A stretch of 64,000 bases of DNA from Nicotiana tabacum (GCF_000715075.1 NC_134101.1:29951322-30015321), one strand, 5' to 3'; shown: positions 47,346-60,141, counted from the first letter of the stretch. Numbers and translations are program-made. The notes: generated from the sequence alone by a model not told the origin.

Positions 47346-48332
47346 AATATCTCACAATCAGGCCCTCGGCTTCACTCAGTCATAAATCTCTCAAGTCTCT
47401 CGGGCTCTCAGAAATCATAAAATCAGCCCAACAATAATGATATGATGCATCAATAATGAACAATAGAGACTGGGATAAAATAATCAAGTAAACTGTGACT
47501 GAGTACAAAAAAACAATTAAGCAGATAGTTCAACATGTACACGACCTCTATGGGTCCCAACAGTACCAACATATAGCTTAAACATGGTTTCTAGCATGAC
47601 TTATAGTCAAATTTCCACAACACATAGAGAGTACATAGCTATCAACAAGTTATTCAACTTTACAGTTTCCACGAGAAGGACCAAGTCACAATCTCCTCGG
47701 TGCACACCCACAAGCCCGTCACCTAGCATGTGCATCACCTCTAAAATAATCACATGACACAAAATCCGGGGTTCCATACCCTCAGGACCAGATTTAAAAT
47801 TGTTACTTACCTCAAACCGTGAAATTCTTTTCTCTGCAATGTCTTTTCCTCGTGAATTGGCCTCCAAATTCCTCGAATCTAGCCACAAATAATTCGATTC
47901 AGTTAATAAAATTTATTGGAATTAATTCCATAAGAAAATGCTAATTTTCCATAAAAATATGAAATTTAGCTCAAAAATCGCATGTGGGGCCCACATCTCG
48001 GAACTCGACAAAAGTTACAAAATTCATAAGCCCATTCAACCACGATTCTAACCATACCAATTTTACCAAAATCCGACCTCAATCTCGACCCTCAAATTTT
48101 CAATTTAAACCAAGAGGGTTTTCTAGATTTTCAACTTAATTCACCCATTAAATAATGAATTCAAAGACATAATCATGGAAATTAATCAAAACTGGATAAG
48201 AATCACTTACCCCAAACACCCACGCAAGAATTTCTCCAAAAATCGCCTTCTACCGAGCTCGCAATTCAATTTTGTGTTATGAACTCAAAACCCCCATTTT
48301 GGAACTTTTAATTCTGCCCAGAAATGCCTTCA

Positions 48333-48634
48333 TCTCGTTCGTGAACATGGCTTTACGTTCACGAAGCACAAAAATGTGATGCTAATATTCCTTCTTTGCA
48401 TTCGCGACCTCTTCATCGCGTTCGCGATACATGAGCCGCGTTCGCAAATGCTTAACGCCAGGCAGGCCCCAGCTCTCTTTCCTCTTCACGTCGCGTCAGC
48501 CCACTCGCGTTTGGATAGGCTTCCCAGTCTCTTCTTCGCGTTCGCGTCTCCTTGCTCGCATTCGCGATGGGTAAATCCCAGCAGCCCAAAATTCCTTCTT
48601 CACGAACGCATGAGACCCATCACGTTCGCGAAGA
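48333..48634. repeat. CpG-word array in the element 4 3' LTR
   Basis: Words such as TTCGCGTTCGCGTC and CTCGCATTCGCGATG; about nine copies, partly decayed to TG/CA. Confidence 0.85.
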
Positions 48635-49517
48635 ACAATACCATATATCAGTTCCAACAGTTGCAAAACAAGGAAAAATGATCCCAAACCTATCCTGGAA
48701 CTCACCCGAGCCCTCTGGGACCTCAACCAAATATACCAACAAGTCCTAAAACATCATACGAACTTAGTTGAACCCTCAAATCACCTCAAACAACGCTAAA
48801 ATCATGAATTACACCATAATTCAAGCCTAGTGAACTTTGAAATTTCTAATTTCTACGAATGACTCCAGAACCTATAAAATCACATCTGATTGACCTCAAA
48901 TTTTGCACACAAGTCATAAATGACATAACAGAGGTATTCAATATTTTTAGAATCGAATTTCGACCGCAATATCAAAAAGTCAACCTGTGATGACCCAAAA
49001 TGTCATCTTTAAATTTAATAAGCAATTCTGTGTTCTAAGACCTTGAAAAGCACCATTTATCTTCCTCGACTTGTGTGCGCAGTCCGTATAATTTTCCGAA
49101 AAGTTTTTATGTGAAAAATGGATTAAAATGTAAAATAGAGCTTTAAAAACTCAACTGAGTTGACTTTAGTCAACATTTTGAGCAAACGGATCCGGATCAA
49201 TATTTTTGGCAATTCCGATAAGTCCGTATCATGATTTGGGACTTGGGCGTATGCCCGGAATCGAATTTCGAGGTCCCTAGCTTGAGATATGGAATTTTAA
49301 AGAAAAATTAAAAGCTTTAAAGCTTAATGAATTTTAAGAAATTGCTGATATTGGATGTATTGACCTCGGGTCCGTATTTTTGTTCCAGAGCCCGGTGTAG
49401 GTCCACTATAATATTTATGACTTGTCTACCGAATTTGGTGAGAATCGGAGTTGACTTGTCTACGAGATGATTTCGGACTTAGGAAATCTGGTTTTCTGCA
49501 GACCTCAGGCTTCTGGT

Positions 49518-49858
49518 GTGTTCTTCTTCGCGTTCTCGAAGGTACTCTCACGAACGCGAAGAGTAAATTGGGGCTGGCACAATTTGTGCTTAGAGTTCGC
49601 GACATAGCGATTGCGTTTGCGAAGGATTGAGGTTCAAAGCTTCGCCTTCGTGATATAAGCCTCGCGTTCGCGAAGGAAAAGAGACTGGCCAGGAAAAATT
49701 AGCCTTCGCGTTCGCGAAGGGCATCTCGCGTTCGCGAAGGCCAAGCCAGGCAAGCATCGCGTTCGCGAGGTAGCCCTCGCATTCGCGAAGAGTAAAAATT
49801 GGACAGCACAAAGTTGTGCTTCGCGTTCGCGAGAGTACCTTCGCGAACGTGAAGGGTA
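49518..49858. repeat. CpG-word array in the solo LTR
   Basis: About twelve words, mainly CTTCGCGTTCGCGAAGG or CTCGCGTTCGCGAAGG, 20-40 bp apart; the most regular array in the window. Confidence 0.9.
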
Positions 49859-49977
49859 AAAATCCCAGAAACAGAACTTAAGTTTTGGAAATGGGGTTTC
49901 GACCTATTTTCAACTCCTTCCCATTTTTGAGCTCGGGTAAGGCGATATTTGGGAGATATTTACGGGAAAATATTGGG

Positions 49978-49983
49978 GTAAGT
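49978..49983 (+). promoter_or_regulatory. Splice-donor-like site 1 in the solo LTR
   Basis: GGG|GTAAGTG, about 120 bp after the word array. The same context (CTTACCCC or CTTACCCA on the other strand) is present at the matching place in the other long LTRs, for example near 22,690, 33,707, 44,667 and 48,210, and GGGTAAGTACC at 60,478 in element 5. Confidence 0.4.
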
Positions 49984-50395
49984 GTTCCTTATCCTATATT
50001 GATTATATTTCATGATTCCACACCCGTTTATATCATGAATCCATAAATTTATAGAAGAAAAATCAGATTTTTCTAAAATCGTCCAAAAATAAAAAAAATT
50101 AAGATTTGAAGGTCCATTTGATATCGGAATTGGACAAATTTTGTATGTTTGAACTCGTATCGGAACGAGAGTTAGGATTTCATGAGTTTTTTCGGATTTT
50201 GAGACGTGGGTCCCACTATCGAATATTTTAATGAATTTCGGATTTTATCCGAAAAATGTGTAAATTCATATGGAATTAATTCCTATGATTAGTATTGAAT
50301 ATATTGAATTGTTTGTGAATAGATTTGAAGCTTTCGGAGTCAAATTTAAAAGGAAAAGCTGTGGTTGAGTAATTGATTGGAATTTGCAAAGCGAG

Positions 50396-50401
50396 GTAAG
50401 T
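50396..50401 (+). promoter_or_regulatory. Splice-donor-like site 2 in the solo LTR
   Basis: GCGAG|GTAAGTGTCG. Element 5 has GAG|GTAAGTGT at 60,871, and element 4 has TTACTTACCTC near 47,805 and 57,840 on the other strand. Confidence 0.4.
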
Positions 50402-50857
50402 GTCGTGGTTAACCTTGACTTGAGAGAATAGAACACTTAAATTATTTGTTATATGAATTGCATGTGAACGACGTATAGGCGAGGTGACGAGTATCTATAC
50501 GTCGTCAAATTAATTGTTTGCCTGCTTACTTGAAAAATCATAAATTATTTTTAACCATAAATTAATTATTATAATAATTATTTCTCTCTTATTGTTTGTC
50601 AAATATTAATTCTTGAATTCCTGCATTAATTGTTACATGCTATTTGAATTATGTGCCTTAAGTGTTATTTGATATTTAGCATATTAAATACTAAACTGCC
50701 TATTTGCTCCCTGATTTTCATAATAATTTGCTATTTGTCATTGTTTGCTTCATAATTAAACCATAATTATTGTATGCTTATTGTCTTATAATTTTATATT
50801 AATTGTTACATTTATTGGGAAAATTTTCTTCTATAAGAATTGGTAAATGAATATGTT

Positions 50858-51075
50858 GGAGGAGTGGGTTGCACGCCGCAACAGGATTGATTATAATGTA
50901 TATATCGGAGGATCGGGTTACACGCCGCAACAGACTTATTAAAAATGAATATATTGTGAGAGCGGGTTGCGCGCTGCAACAGAATCGAATGTGAATATAT
51001 TGTGAGAGCGGGTTGCACGCTGCAACAGAATTAAATGTGAATATATTGTGAGAGCGAGTTGCACGCTGCAACAGA
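50858..51075 (+). repeat. Hairpin minisatellite in the solo LTR
   Basis: Five copies of GTTGCACGC(C/T)GCAAC-like words at 45-52 bp spacing. Confidence 0.85.
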
Positions 51076-51698
51076 ATTGATGGAAGTGATAATTGGTTAT
51101 GACTGCTGTGTTGGCTTCAATTATTATAAATGAGTTACCTGATTTATTTTTATTATTGTTGCTATTACTAATATTGCGTACAGATAATGTAAGTGACCCA
51201 CCTTAGCCTCGTCACTGCTTCGTCGAGGTTAGGCTCAGCACTTACCAGTCTATGGGGTCGGTTGTACTGATACTACACTCTGCACTTCTTGTGCAGATTT
51301 TGGAGTTGGTCCCAGCGGCGTACCGTAGACTTGCTCGGATTTTAGCTACCAGAGGAGACTTGAGGTATAACTGCATGGCGTCCGCAGTTCTGGAGTCCCC
51401 GTCTATTTTACTTTAGTTGTGTGTTTATTTGCAGATAGTTTTATTTTATTCAGACCTTATATGTATTTATTCTAGAAGCTCGTGCACTTGTGACACCAAT
51501 TCTCGGATGGTATTTAGACACCGTTGTTTTTATGGATTATTCACTATATTTCAAACTTGCTTCCGCATTTGTTCTTGGATTATTAATAATTTAAAAATTA
51601 TTTAAAAATTAGTTAATATTATTCTAACGTTGGCTTGCCTAGCAAGTGAAATGTTAGGCGCCATCATGGTCCGAAGGTGGGAATTTCGGGTCGTGACA

Positions 51699-52049
51699 CA
51701 ACCCCCCGTTCAAACTTCCCAAGAATTCGACTTTCGCCATTTTAAGCCTAATTCCACTACGGACCTCCAAATAATTTTTCGGACACACTCCTAAGTCCAA
51801 AATTACCATACGGAGCTATTGGAATCATCAAAATTCAAATCCGAGGTCGTTTACACATAAGTCCACATCCGGTCAGCGTTTCTAACTTAAATTTTCAATT
51901 ATAAGACTAAGTGTCTCATTTCACTCTGAATTCCTTCCGGACTAGAACCAACTAACCCGATAAGTCACATATCAACTGTAAGGCATAAATTGTGCAGTAA
52001 ATAGGGGAACGGGGCTATAATACTCAAAACGACCTGTCGGGTCATTACA
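51699..52049 (-). repeat. 3' LTR of element 4, right part
   Basis: Continues the LTR after the solo LTR (begins with the CAACC duplication) and ends CGGGTCATTACA, followed by the PPT. Confidence 0.85.
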
Positions 52050-52062
52050 TTCTCCCCCACTT
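52050..52062 (-). other. Polypurine tract of element 4
   Basis: The minus strand reads AAGTGGGGGAGAA directly before the LTR start. Confidence 0.75.
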
Positions 52063-55000
52063 AAACATACGTTCGTCCTCGAACGTGCCAAGAGTTGTTC
52101 CAAGCCATCAAATCACTATTCCATCTTACCACGCGCGTACCCGGGGGTGATCCCACGTCACCCTATTCCACATAGGCCTGACAACACAATACAACTGGAA
52201 ATCCTTAATTTAGCCTTAGCCCAAAAACCTTGGAATTCAATTCCCAACCTTCATAATTTCTTTTCAAGACACGAATCTTACATTTACACACTGTATGAGT
52301 CTGAACAAGCTGCATCGAGCTATAACTATAATCATGGATATAATCACCCAGCATATTACACAACTCGCACGTTCGTAGCACCATTCCTGATCACAGAACT
52401 TCTCCCTACCAACCAAGTACTAGCAGTAAACCCCATATCGAACAAAAAATCACACCGACACCTTCGTACACTGTTGATAATAAAAGAAACACGCAGAAAC
52501 TCGTAACCATTCATCAGATCCACTAGTTGTGGAGCTCCCTCTCCTTCGACAAGAACCATAGCAAAATTCTAAGCCGACTTTCAATATTATCCTTCTGAGT
52601 ATACTATAATCAAACATGATAGTACCCATTCTAGGTCCGATGACCTTATATTATTAAACACAACTATCCCACAGATACGCCACATCAATATAACTCCAAC
52701 CACCACTGCGCAATCTGTGTACCCAAATATGGGAGATGTCTCAAAGAAGAGAACCATATTGCAAGTTCAACAAGCACCACCACAGCCACAATGTTACAAC
52801 CAACTCCTCACATTTCGTGAAGAGGATAACCGTAGGTGCATGTACATAATTCCTCAAATACGCTGCTTATGTAATTTTTATCGTAGAGGAAGGAAAACAA
52901 TGAAATCCGATAAATTATTAAAGAAATAAAATTCCCACACACGGCACGGACAACTCACGTGCCAATAATATGAACCACCTGGCATGGTCACAGGCCTCCA
53001 GTCCCAGCATATCATACAGGAGTAATTAAACAAGTACACTTGTATATGATAATGAAATAAGATTCTTATGCTCCTGGACTGGTATAAATAGTACGCCATA
53101 GTGTAAGCATGTGCAAAGTCTGCTATCACACTTCAAATCGGCAATTTTACGCAGAATTAGTAACTACCCTATTTATTTAGGGAATCATCTTCTATGTAAA
53201 CTCAAGTATAGACCAGATAGTTCTCAACAAAGGTACGAATATGGGAAACATTATAACTTTACACTTAACAGTCAACTCTAGGCATGTTATAGCCTAAGCA
53301 TGCCTTCGAGTATGAATACTTGCTCTAATGCCTGCACATGGGCTCAAACCTCACATATATGCGCACTCATAGTGCATAACTATCATAAATAATTAATGAA
53401 ACTAGTGCCTCCACTTAGTTTAAATAAAATACTCACCTCAAACATGTCGCAACCCTGAAACAATATGCTTCAGAGAACTCTCGGTCTAAAAATTCATCGA
53501 ACACATGGATCACCATAACTGATCTCAACTCCAGCACTAGAATGACTAACACGTCTTCCATTCACGATCTTCCCATGAGGAATACTTTCATAATTCTTTT
53601 GTGTCACATAGAAATAATTTGAATATCAGCAGTCTATCAACCAGGTGAGTACTGCAATACCGATGAACATTCGTAAATCAAAACACAACGCGCCTTCTGA
53701 AATGTGCACCCTTCTCAGGAATTACCGAGTAGTTATAACATTAATCGAAATATCTGACTCAACACACCACATCTATTATGCCATCATGTGACAAGCACAT
53801 GAATTCTATTATCAACTCTGAGTCACCAGCAAATTACATACCTTATTAGTTGGAAACCTCTCTCTTGCTCCTTTCCAGGAGGAAATCACAATACGCAACA
53901 CGTTCCATACACCGGTAGAAAATATCTAGTTCAAACCATGGTAGAAACTATCATAAACACTTTGAAATCCATTTGCACATAACCAAACTATCAGAGCTGA
54001 ATTCCTCCAACTCCACCGAGCCACACAAGTTGTCAAATCCGAGAGTATTGCCACAAAACACTCGTAAAGTCTCACATCATCATAAGAATCCAAAAGAATC
54101 GAGCATACCATTCTCCGAGTTTCTTCTGAATCACCCTCAAGTTGACATTTCTCCTTATCAAAACACTACTATCCTTACCCAAATATCATTACAAGACAAC
54201 CTAACATAAAACCACATTGCCCTAAGGTCCATAAGCCATTGTATTCTTCTTAAGCACCTTCATAAATACCCCAACTGTAACACTCACTCTGAAAATACCT
54301 TATGCGAATTTAAAGTTGTTCCTCTTTTCTTTCTTATACTGAAATGTAGAATCTATAGTCAAATAGAATTATCGCACGTCCCGATACCATCCAATGTAAG
54401 TAACTGATTCTAGTGATATACAAATTCGAAAAATTTTCAATTTCCACATATATATTTTGAATCCATTAGAACCCTCTCGATAGTTATCCACTCTGCTCAA
54501 ATCTAATTTTCTCCGCCCCAAATAGGCCGAAAGACATGTGCTCCTTTAGTACAGTCAACACTCAAATAAGTAACCCTGCCTTAAAATGACCAATCAAATT
54601 CATACTTCGTGTGCACTACATCCTTCAAAATAATAACTTAATCTTTCTATAATTTTTCATATTTCTGTAAAGTTCCATATAACCCATATTTAGTAATTTC
54701 CTTACTCTGGTTATCCTTGATCTCCATCTCTGCAAGTCATAACTGATCTACAAATATGGCTCCGACCAAAACTAAAATTTAAAACATAACCATGAAATCA
54801 AATTGTCAAGAGTAGGCTCCCCCACTTAGCCTTAAGCTGCAATTATATAAAAATAGAACCCGCAAGGATTTCTCCTTCTCAATTACAAAGATCACATACT
54901 GTTAACCCGCCAGACTTCTCAAAGTCTTTTGTTAAGCTTTTCATGAACATTCTGAATCACCAGCCACAGTCACACACTCGACCTCTTACTAGGTAGCAAC

Positions 55001-56507
55001 TAATATTTGTCGCAGAAGCTTCATCAACATCACGCCACTGCTAACTACTCACAGGAGATAACCTACCTGAAGAATTCCTTACCGACATCTTCCAACGACG
55101 CTGCACTGGGCGCAACAACAATGTAATCAGTAAATTTTCCTAAGCTCATGCTCGCCCACCATTTGTATAAGTTTGCACTTTCCCTATTGACATTAACTGA
55201 AAGTTCAACAATGCCTTCCGAACTCAAGTCATATTCAATCTTTCTCCGTACAGTAACCATCACTCCAAGTAAAGTCCGTAGGACAAATCACATTCTATGA
55301 CGATTCCAAACCGTTCTACACTTTCTTAAGGCGCGCGAATACCTTGCCACAGAATCCATATGCTAATCTGCCATTGTTACTTTGGTTAAACCATATCCTT
55401 TAAGCAACTTCTTAACCTCTACTTCTCCTACTTGACCTGCTACTACTTCAACCACCGCGAAACACTTCTCGTCATGCCTTCCCTCATAATTTGTTATCCA
55501 ACTATTGCATCAAATCAAAATGAATCTCTATAAAACCTGAACCAATAAGTTGTTACCGACTCTAAGCCTCTTCGAAGATCATCTTTCTTGAGCCATCAAC
55601 ATTAGAAATACCCATTCGATTCTGAACCATTGAACCGTTACACACAGCTATCTCTGGCAACCGCCCCTCATGCACCATTTCATAACACCCTGCCCCGAAG
55701 GTGAAATCCAAGAAGACCGTAACACTGGCGGACCATAATGCGTTCAAACAAGGACGGTGACACATCATCAAAATGAAAATTCGACCATGCTCGCAAATAC
55801 CAAGTCTTGTTATTTTAACAACCAAACTTGGACATCTATAGTCAGATTGTCTTTCCTCCGCTGGAATGAATTGTTAAACCCCTTAATCATGCACTGAGAA
55901 ATCCTCTCGTCGAGCCATTCACCGCCCCAACATATAACGAGCACCTTACCATTACACCAATATTATGCGATAACACCGCATAGCCATCGTAGCAACCCGT
56001 GCACAATTTCGAAATCATACTGAGCTGGAAAAAAAACATTAAAATCATCTTAACACATCCCGCAGTTACATCATACTCATCACAAAGACATTCCACCGCT
56101 CATCGAGCCACAAATTTCACTCATAGGGACACTACTGGACATATGAGTCCAATTGTACAAGATCACATAACTGAAGCTACTGAGCCTAAGCTGCGGTCTA
56201 ACCCTGGCCTCAAGTCCTCCGGACTGGCCCATTACAGAAACACAAAATACACATCTTGAACCTCATTCATAGAATCCCAAGCCGGCGATGCACAACTGAT
56301 ACCGAGAGCTCATGTGCGCATACGAATGCGTGGAAAGAATTCAAAGAGTTATATTTCAAGCCGAATCAATTCCGCACGATAGAATACAAGAAAGTGAAAT
56401 TTTCCTAAGGGTTCGGTAGCCTCTCGAAGATAAGTACAGACGTCTCCGTACCGATCCGCAAGACTCTACTAAGCCTGCTTATAACTCGTGAGACCTATGT
56501 CAACTTG
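52063..56507 (-). other. Interior of element 4, pol nearly gone
   Basis: 4.4 kb with only short ORFs. One trace of pol is readable on the minus strand at about 55,640-55,562: MGISNVDGSRKMIFEEA, which parallels RICVPNVDGLRELILEEA just before the integrase zinc domain of element 2. It lies only about 0.9 kb from the PBS, so gag, protease and RT are deleted or eroded. A GGCACGgacaactcaCGTGCC hairpin (52,943-52,963) followed by AATAATATGAACCACCTGGC looks like a scrap of LTR from a related family. I see nothing else in this stretch. Confidence 0.6.
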
Positions 56508-56519
56508 GCTCTGATACCA
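56508..56519 (-). other. PBS of element 4 (tRNA-iMet)
   Basis: The minus strand reads TGGTATCAGAGC, perfect, a few bases after the LTR. Confidence 0.9.
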
Positions 56520-57272
56520 ACTTGTCACGACCTAAAATCTCACCTGTCGTGATGGCGTCTATCTCAATACTAGGCAAGCCGACATTCTCAATAAACTCCC
56601 ATATCTTTTATGTCTAAAAACAAAAATGATTAAATACAGCGGGAGAAAATTTGCAAATACATACATAAACACTCACAAAACCCGATGTCACTGAGTACAT
56701 GAGCATCTAATAAGAATACAAGTCTGAAAAATACGGTCTATAATAATCTAAGACCAAATACAGTAAACAAGGAGATAGGAAAGGAGAGACAAGGTCTTCG
56801 AAACACGATAGCTACCTCTGAATCTCCGAAAAATCAACTGTGCAAGAGAAACAACACCCGCTATGTCCGGAAACACATTGATCTGCATAAGAAGTGCAGG
56901 GTTTAGTGTGAGTACAACCAACTAAGTAAGTAACAATAATAACTAAGGAACTGAAGATAGTGACGAACTACACAGTTATAGTTCATTTTCAATAATTCCA
57001 ACAGAGAATAGACTTGCTTTCAAATCCAGCAGTTTAAGTCAAATCAATTTATACAGTTCAAGTTCATGTAATCCGAATATAAAATCTTTCAGAGAATTTC
57101 ACAACAATGACAAATAGCAACTAAGTGCAACAACAAATGAAAAGCAAGTACAACCTCTCAGGTCAACAATCACTGACTGGGCTCCCAGCCCTCAGCACTC
57201 ACACTCAATGGGTACCCGCGCTCACTAGGGGTGTACATGCTCCGGAGGAGCTCCTATAGCCCAAGTGCTATA

Positions 57273-57375
57273 ATCCGCACGGACAACTCACGTGCTACAC
57301 GGACAACTCACGTGCTATAATATCAATATCTGGATCCGTACGGACAACTTACGTACTGCACGGACAACTCACGTG
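57273..57375 (-). repeat. Hairpin repeats in the element 4 5' LTR
   Basis: Four copies of GCACGgacaactcaCGTGC or close variants (one with ACGTAC stems, both arms changed). Fewer and cleaner than in the 3' LTR. Confidence 0.85.
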
Positions 57376-58365
57376 CTATAATAATATTTCACAATTAGGC
57401 CCTCGACCTCACTCAGTCATAAATCTCTCCAGTCTATCGGGCTCTCAGAAATCATGAAATCAGCCCAACAACAATGATATGATGCATCAATAATGAACAA
57501 TTGAGACTGGGATAAAATAATCAAGTAAACTGTGCCTTAGTACAAACAACAATTAAGCAAATAGTTCAACATGTACACGACCTCTGTGGGTCCCAACAAT
57601 ACCAACATATCGCCTAAACATGGTTCTAACATGACTTATAGTCAAATTTCCACAACACATAGAGAACACATAGCTATCAACAAGTTATTCAACTTTATAG
57701 TTTCCACGGGACGGACCAAGTCACAATCCCCTCGGTGCACACCCACACGCCCGTCATCTAGCATGTGCGTCACCTCTAATATAATCACATGACACAAAAT
57801 CCGGGGTTCCATACCCTCAGGACCAGATTTAAAACGGTTACTTACCTCAAACCGTGAAATTCTTTTCTCTGCAATGTCTTTTCCTCGTGAATTGGCCTAC
57901 AAATGCCTCGAATCTAGCTACAAATAATTCGATTCAGTCAATAAAATTCATTGGAATTAATTCCATAAGAAAATGCTAATTTTTCATAAAAATACAAAAT
58001 TTAGCTCAAAAATTGCCCGTGGGGTCCACGTCTCAGAACTCGACATAAGTTACAAAATCCGGAAGCCCATTAAACCACGAGTCTAACCATACCAATTTTA
58101 CCAAAATTCGACCTCAATATCGACCCTCAATTCTTCAATTTAAACCAAGAGGGTTTTCTAGATGTTTTAACTTAATTCACCCATTAAATAATGGATTCAA
58201 AGACATAATTATGGAAATTATTCAAAATTGGATAAGAATCACTTACCCCAAACACCCATGCAAGAATCTCTCCAAAAATCGCCTTCTACCGAGCTCCCAA
58301 TTCAATTTTGTGTTATGAACTCAAAACCCCCGTTTTGGAACTTTTAATTCTGCCCAGAAATGCCT

Positions 58366-58685
58366 TCATCGCGTTTGTGACCATGGCTTTGCATTCGCGA
58401 AGCACAAAAATATGCTGCCAAGGTTACTTCTTCGCGTTCGCGACCTCTTCATCGCGTCCGCGATGCCTTCCTACCTCTGCCCTTCGCGTTCGCGATACAC
58501 GAGCCGCGTTCGTGAAGGCTTAATGCCAGGCAGGGCCCAGCTACCTTTCCTCTTCGCGTTCGCGTAGGCTTCCCCAGTCTCTTTTTCGCGTTCACGTCAC
58601 CTTGCTCGCATTCACGATGGGTAAATCCCAGCAGTTCAAAATTCCTTCTTCGCGAACGCGTGAGACCCTTCGCGTTCGCGATGAA
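58366..58685. repeat. CpG-word array in the element 4 5' LTR
   Basis: About eleven words such as TTCGCGTTCGCGAC and ATCGCGTCCGCGAT, in the order of 48,333-48,634 but less decayed. Confidence 0.88.
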
Positions 58686-60141
58686 CAATACCAGATATCA
58701 GTTCCAGCAGTTGCAAAACAAGGAAAAATGATCCGAAATTATCCCGGAACTCACCCGAGCCCTCCGGGACCTCAACCAAATATACCAACAAGTCCTAAAA
58801 CATCATACGAACTTAGACGAACCCTCAAATCACCTCAAACAACGCTAAAACCATGAATTACACCGTAATTCAAGCCTAATGAACTTTGAAATTTCCAATT
58901 TCTACAAACGACTCCGAAATCTATCAAATCACGTCCGATTGACCTCAAATTTTGCACACAAGTTATAAATTACATAACAAAGGTATTCAATTTTTAGAAT
59001 CAGATTTTGACCCCGATATCAAAAAGTCAACCCCCCGGTCAAACTTCTGAAGAAATCAACTTTCATCATTTTAAGCCTAATTTTACTACAGACCTCCAAA
59101 TAATTTTTCGGACACGCTCCTAAGTCCAAAATCACCATACGGAGCTATTGGAATTATAAGAATTCAAATCTGAGGGCGTTTACACATAAGACCACATCCG
59201 GTCAACTTTTCTAACTTAAATTTTCATTTATGAGACTAAGTGTCTTATTTCACTTTGAATTCCTTCTGGACCCGAACCAACTAACCCAATGTGATGACCC
59301 GACTAGTCATTTTGAAGATCTGCACTTCTCTCAATGTTGTGAGGGCTCGAGTATCTTCGCATGATGTATTATGACTTGCGTAAACCGTCGATGTTGCTTT
59401 TCAAGTTATCGAGAATTGATTTAGAAGAATGAACTTCAAAATTTAAGCTCCAAGTTGGAAGAGCTGACCAAGTTTGACCTTTTAGCATTTGACCTCGGAA
59501 TGGTGTTCCGTCAGTTCAGTTAGCTCCGTTGGGTGATTTTGGACTTAGGAGCGCATCCGGATTGTAATTTGAAGGTCCGTAGTCGAATTAGCCTTGAATT
59601 AGCGAAAGTTGGATTTTTTGGAAAGTTTGACCGGGAGTGGAATTTTTGATATCGGGGTCGGATTCTGATTCTGGAAGTTAGAATAGGTTCGTAATGGAAA
59701 ATGTGACTTGTGTGCAAAATTTGAGGCCAACCGGAGGTGATTTGAGGGGTTTCGGCATCGGTTGTAGAAGTTGAAGTTTCAAAGTTCATTGATTTTTACT
59801 TGAGGTGTGATTCATCGTTTTGAGGTTGTTATGCATGAATTGAAGCTTTGAGTAGGTTCGTTTCGTCAAATGGAAATTGTTCGCAAAATTTGGCGCCATT
59901 CGAAGTTGATTTGATATGGTTCGGATGCTCGGTTGCGATTCTAGAAGTCCTTGAAGTTTAGTTGATCTTCATGAGTTTTGGCATCCGATTCGTTGTTTTA
60001 GAAGTTAATTTGATGATTTGAGAGCGCGAGCAAGTTCGTGTTGTGTTTCTAGACCTGGCTGCATGATTGGTTTGGAGCCTCGAGAGCTCGGGTGAGTTTC
60101 AGATTGATTCTTCATAAATTTTGATTGCTGGAACTAGTATC

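Larger units (their letters stand above)
46446..48985 (-). repeat. 3' LTR of element 4, left part
   Basis: Starts TCTCACGACCCAAAATCTCA; interrupted at 48,985 by a solo LTR insertion. Without the insertion the LTR is about 2,886 bp. The first base pair reads TC, not TG, as in the solo LTR at 16,504. Confidence 0.85.
48986..51698 (+). repeat. Solo LTR of the element 2/3 family with perfect target duplication
   Basis: Starts TGTGATGACCCAAAATGTCA, ends GGGTCGTGACA. It is flanked by CAACC on both sides (48,981-48,985 and 51,699-51,703). It lies within the 3' LTR of element 4, so it is younger than that element. In order it has a TATA-like CTATAATATTTATG (49,405-49,418), a word array, donor-like GTAAGT at 49,978 and 50,396, a hairpin array, the GTTGTACTGATACTACAC block (51,262) and an acceptor-like TTTATTTGCAG (51,424-51,434). 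Confidence 0.95.
46446..59289 (-). mobile_element. Element 4: coding-poor gypsy-type element with long LTRs
   Basis: On the minus strand: 5' LTR (56,523-59,289, distal end displaced by element 5), PBS, 4.5-kb interior with almost no recognisable coding, PPT, and a 3' LTR (46,446-48,985 plus 51,699-52,049) split by a solo LTR. LTR ends share the TGTCACGACC/GGGTCATTACA form with elements 2 and 3, but the LTR bodies differ. It probably depends on proteins of a related autonomous element. Confidence 0.8.
56523..59289 (-). repeat. 5' LTR of element 4, outer end displaced
   Basis: Starts TGTCACGACCTAAAATCTCA and matches 46,446-52,049 (minus the solo LTR) up to ACTAACCCAA at 59,289, where element 5 begins. 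The remaining 90 bp or so should lie beyond element 5, outside the window. Confidence 0.88.

Noticed and set aside
52147..52559. ORFs on both strands near the element 4 PPT (119 and 67 codons)
   Set aside because: No domain recognised and the two strands overlap. Possibly a remnant of pol, but not supportable by eye.
55063..55263. Minus-strand 66-codon ORF inside element 4
   Set aside because: I could not match it to a gag-pol domain. It may be eroded coding sequence, but claiming an identity would be a guess.
59520..59789. Minus-strand 89-codon ORF in the element 5 LTR
   Set aside because: No homology recognised; it sits in U3-like sequence shared in part with other LTRs, where the frame is not kept.
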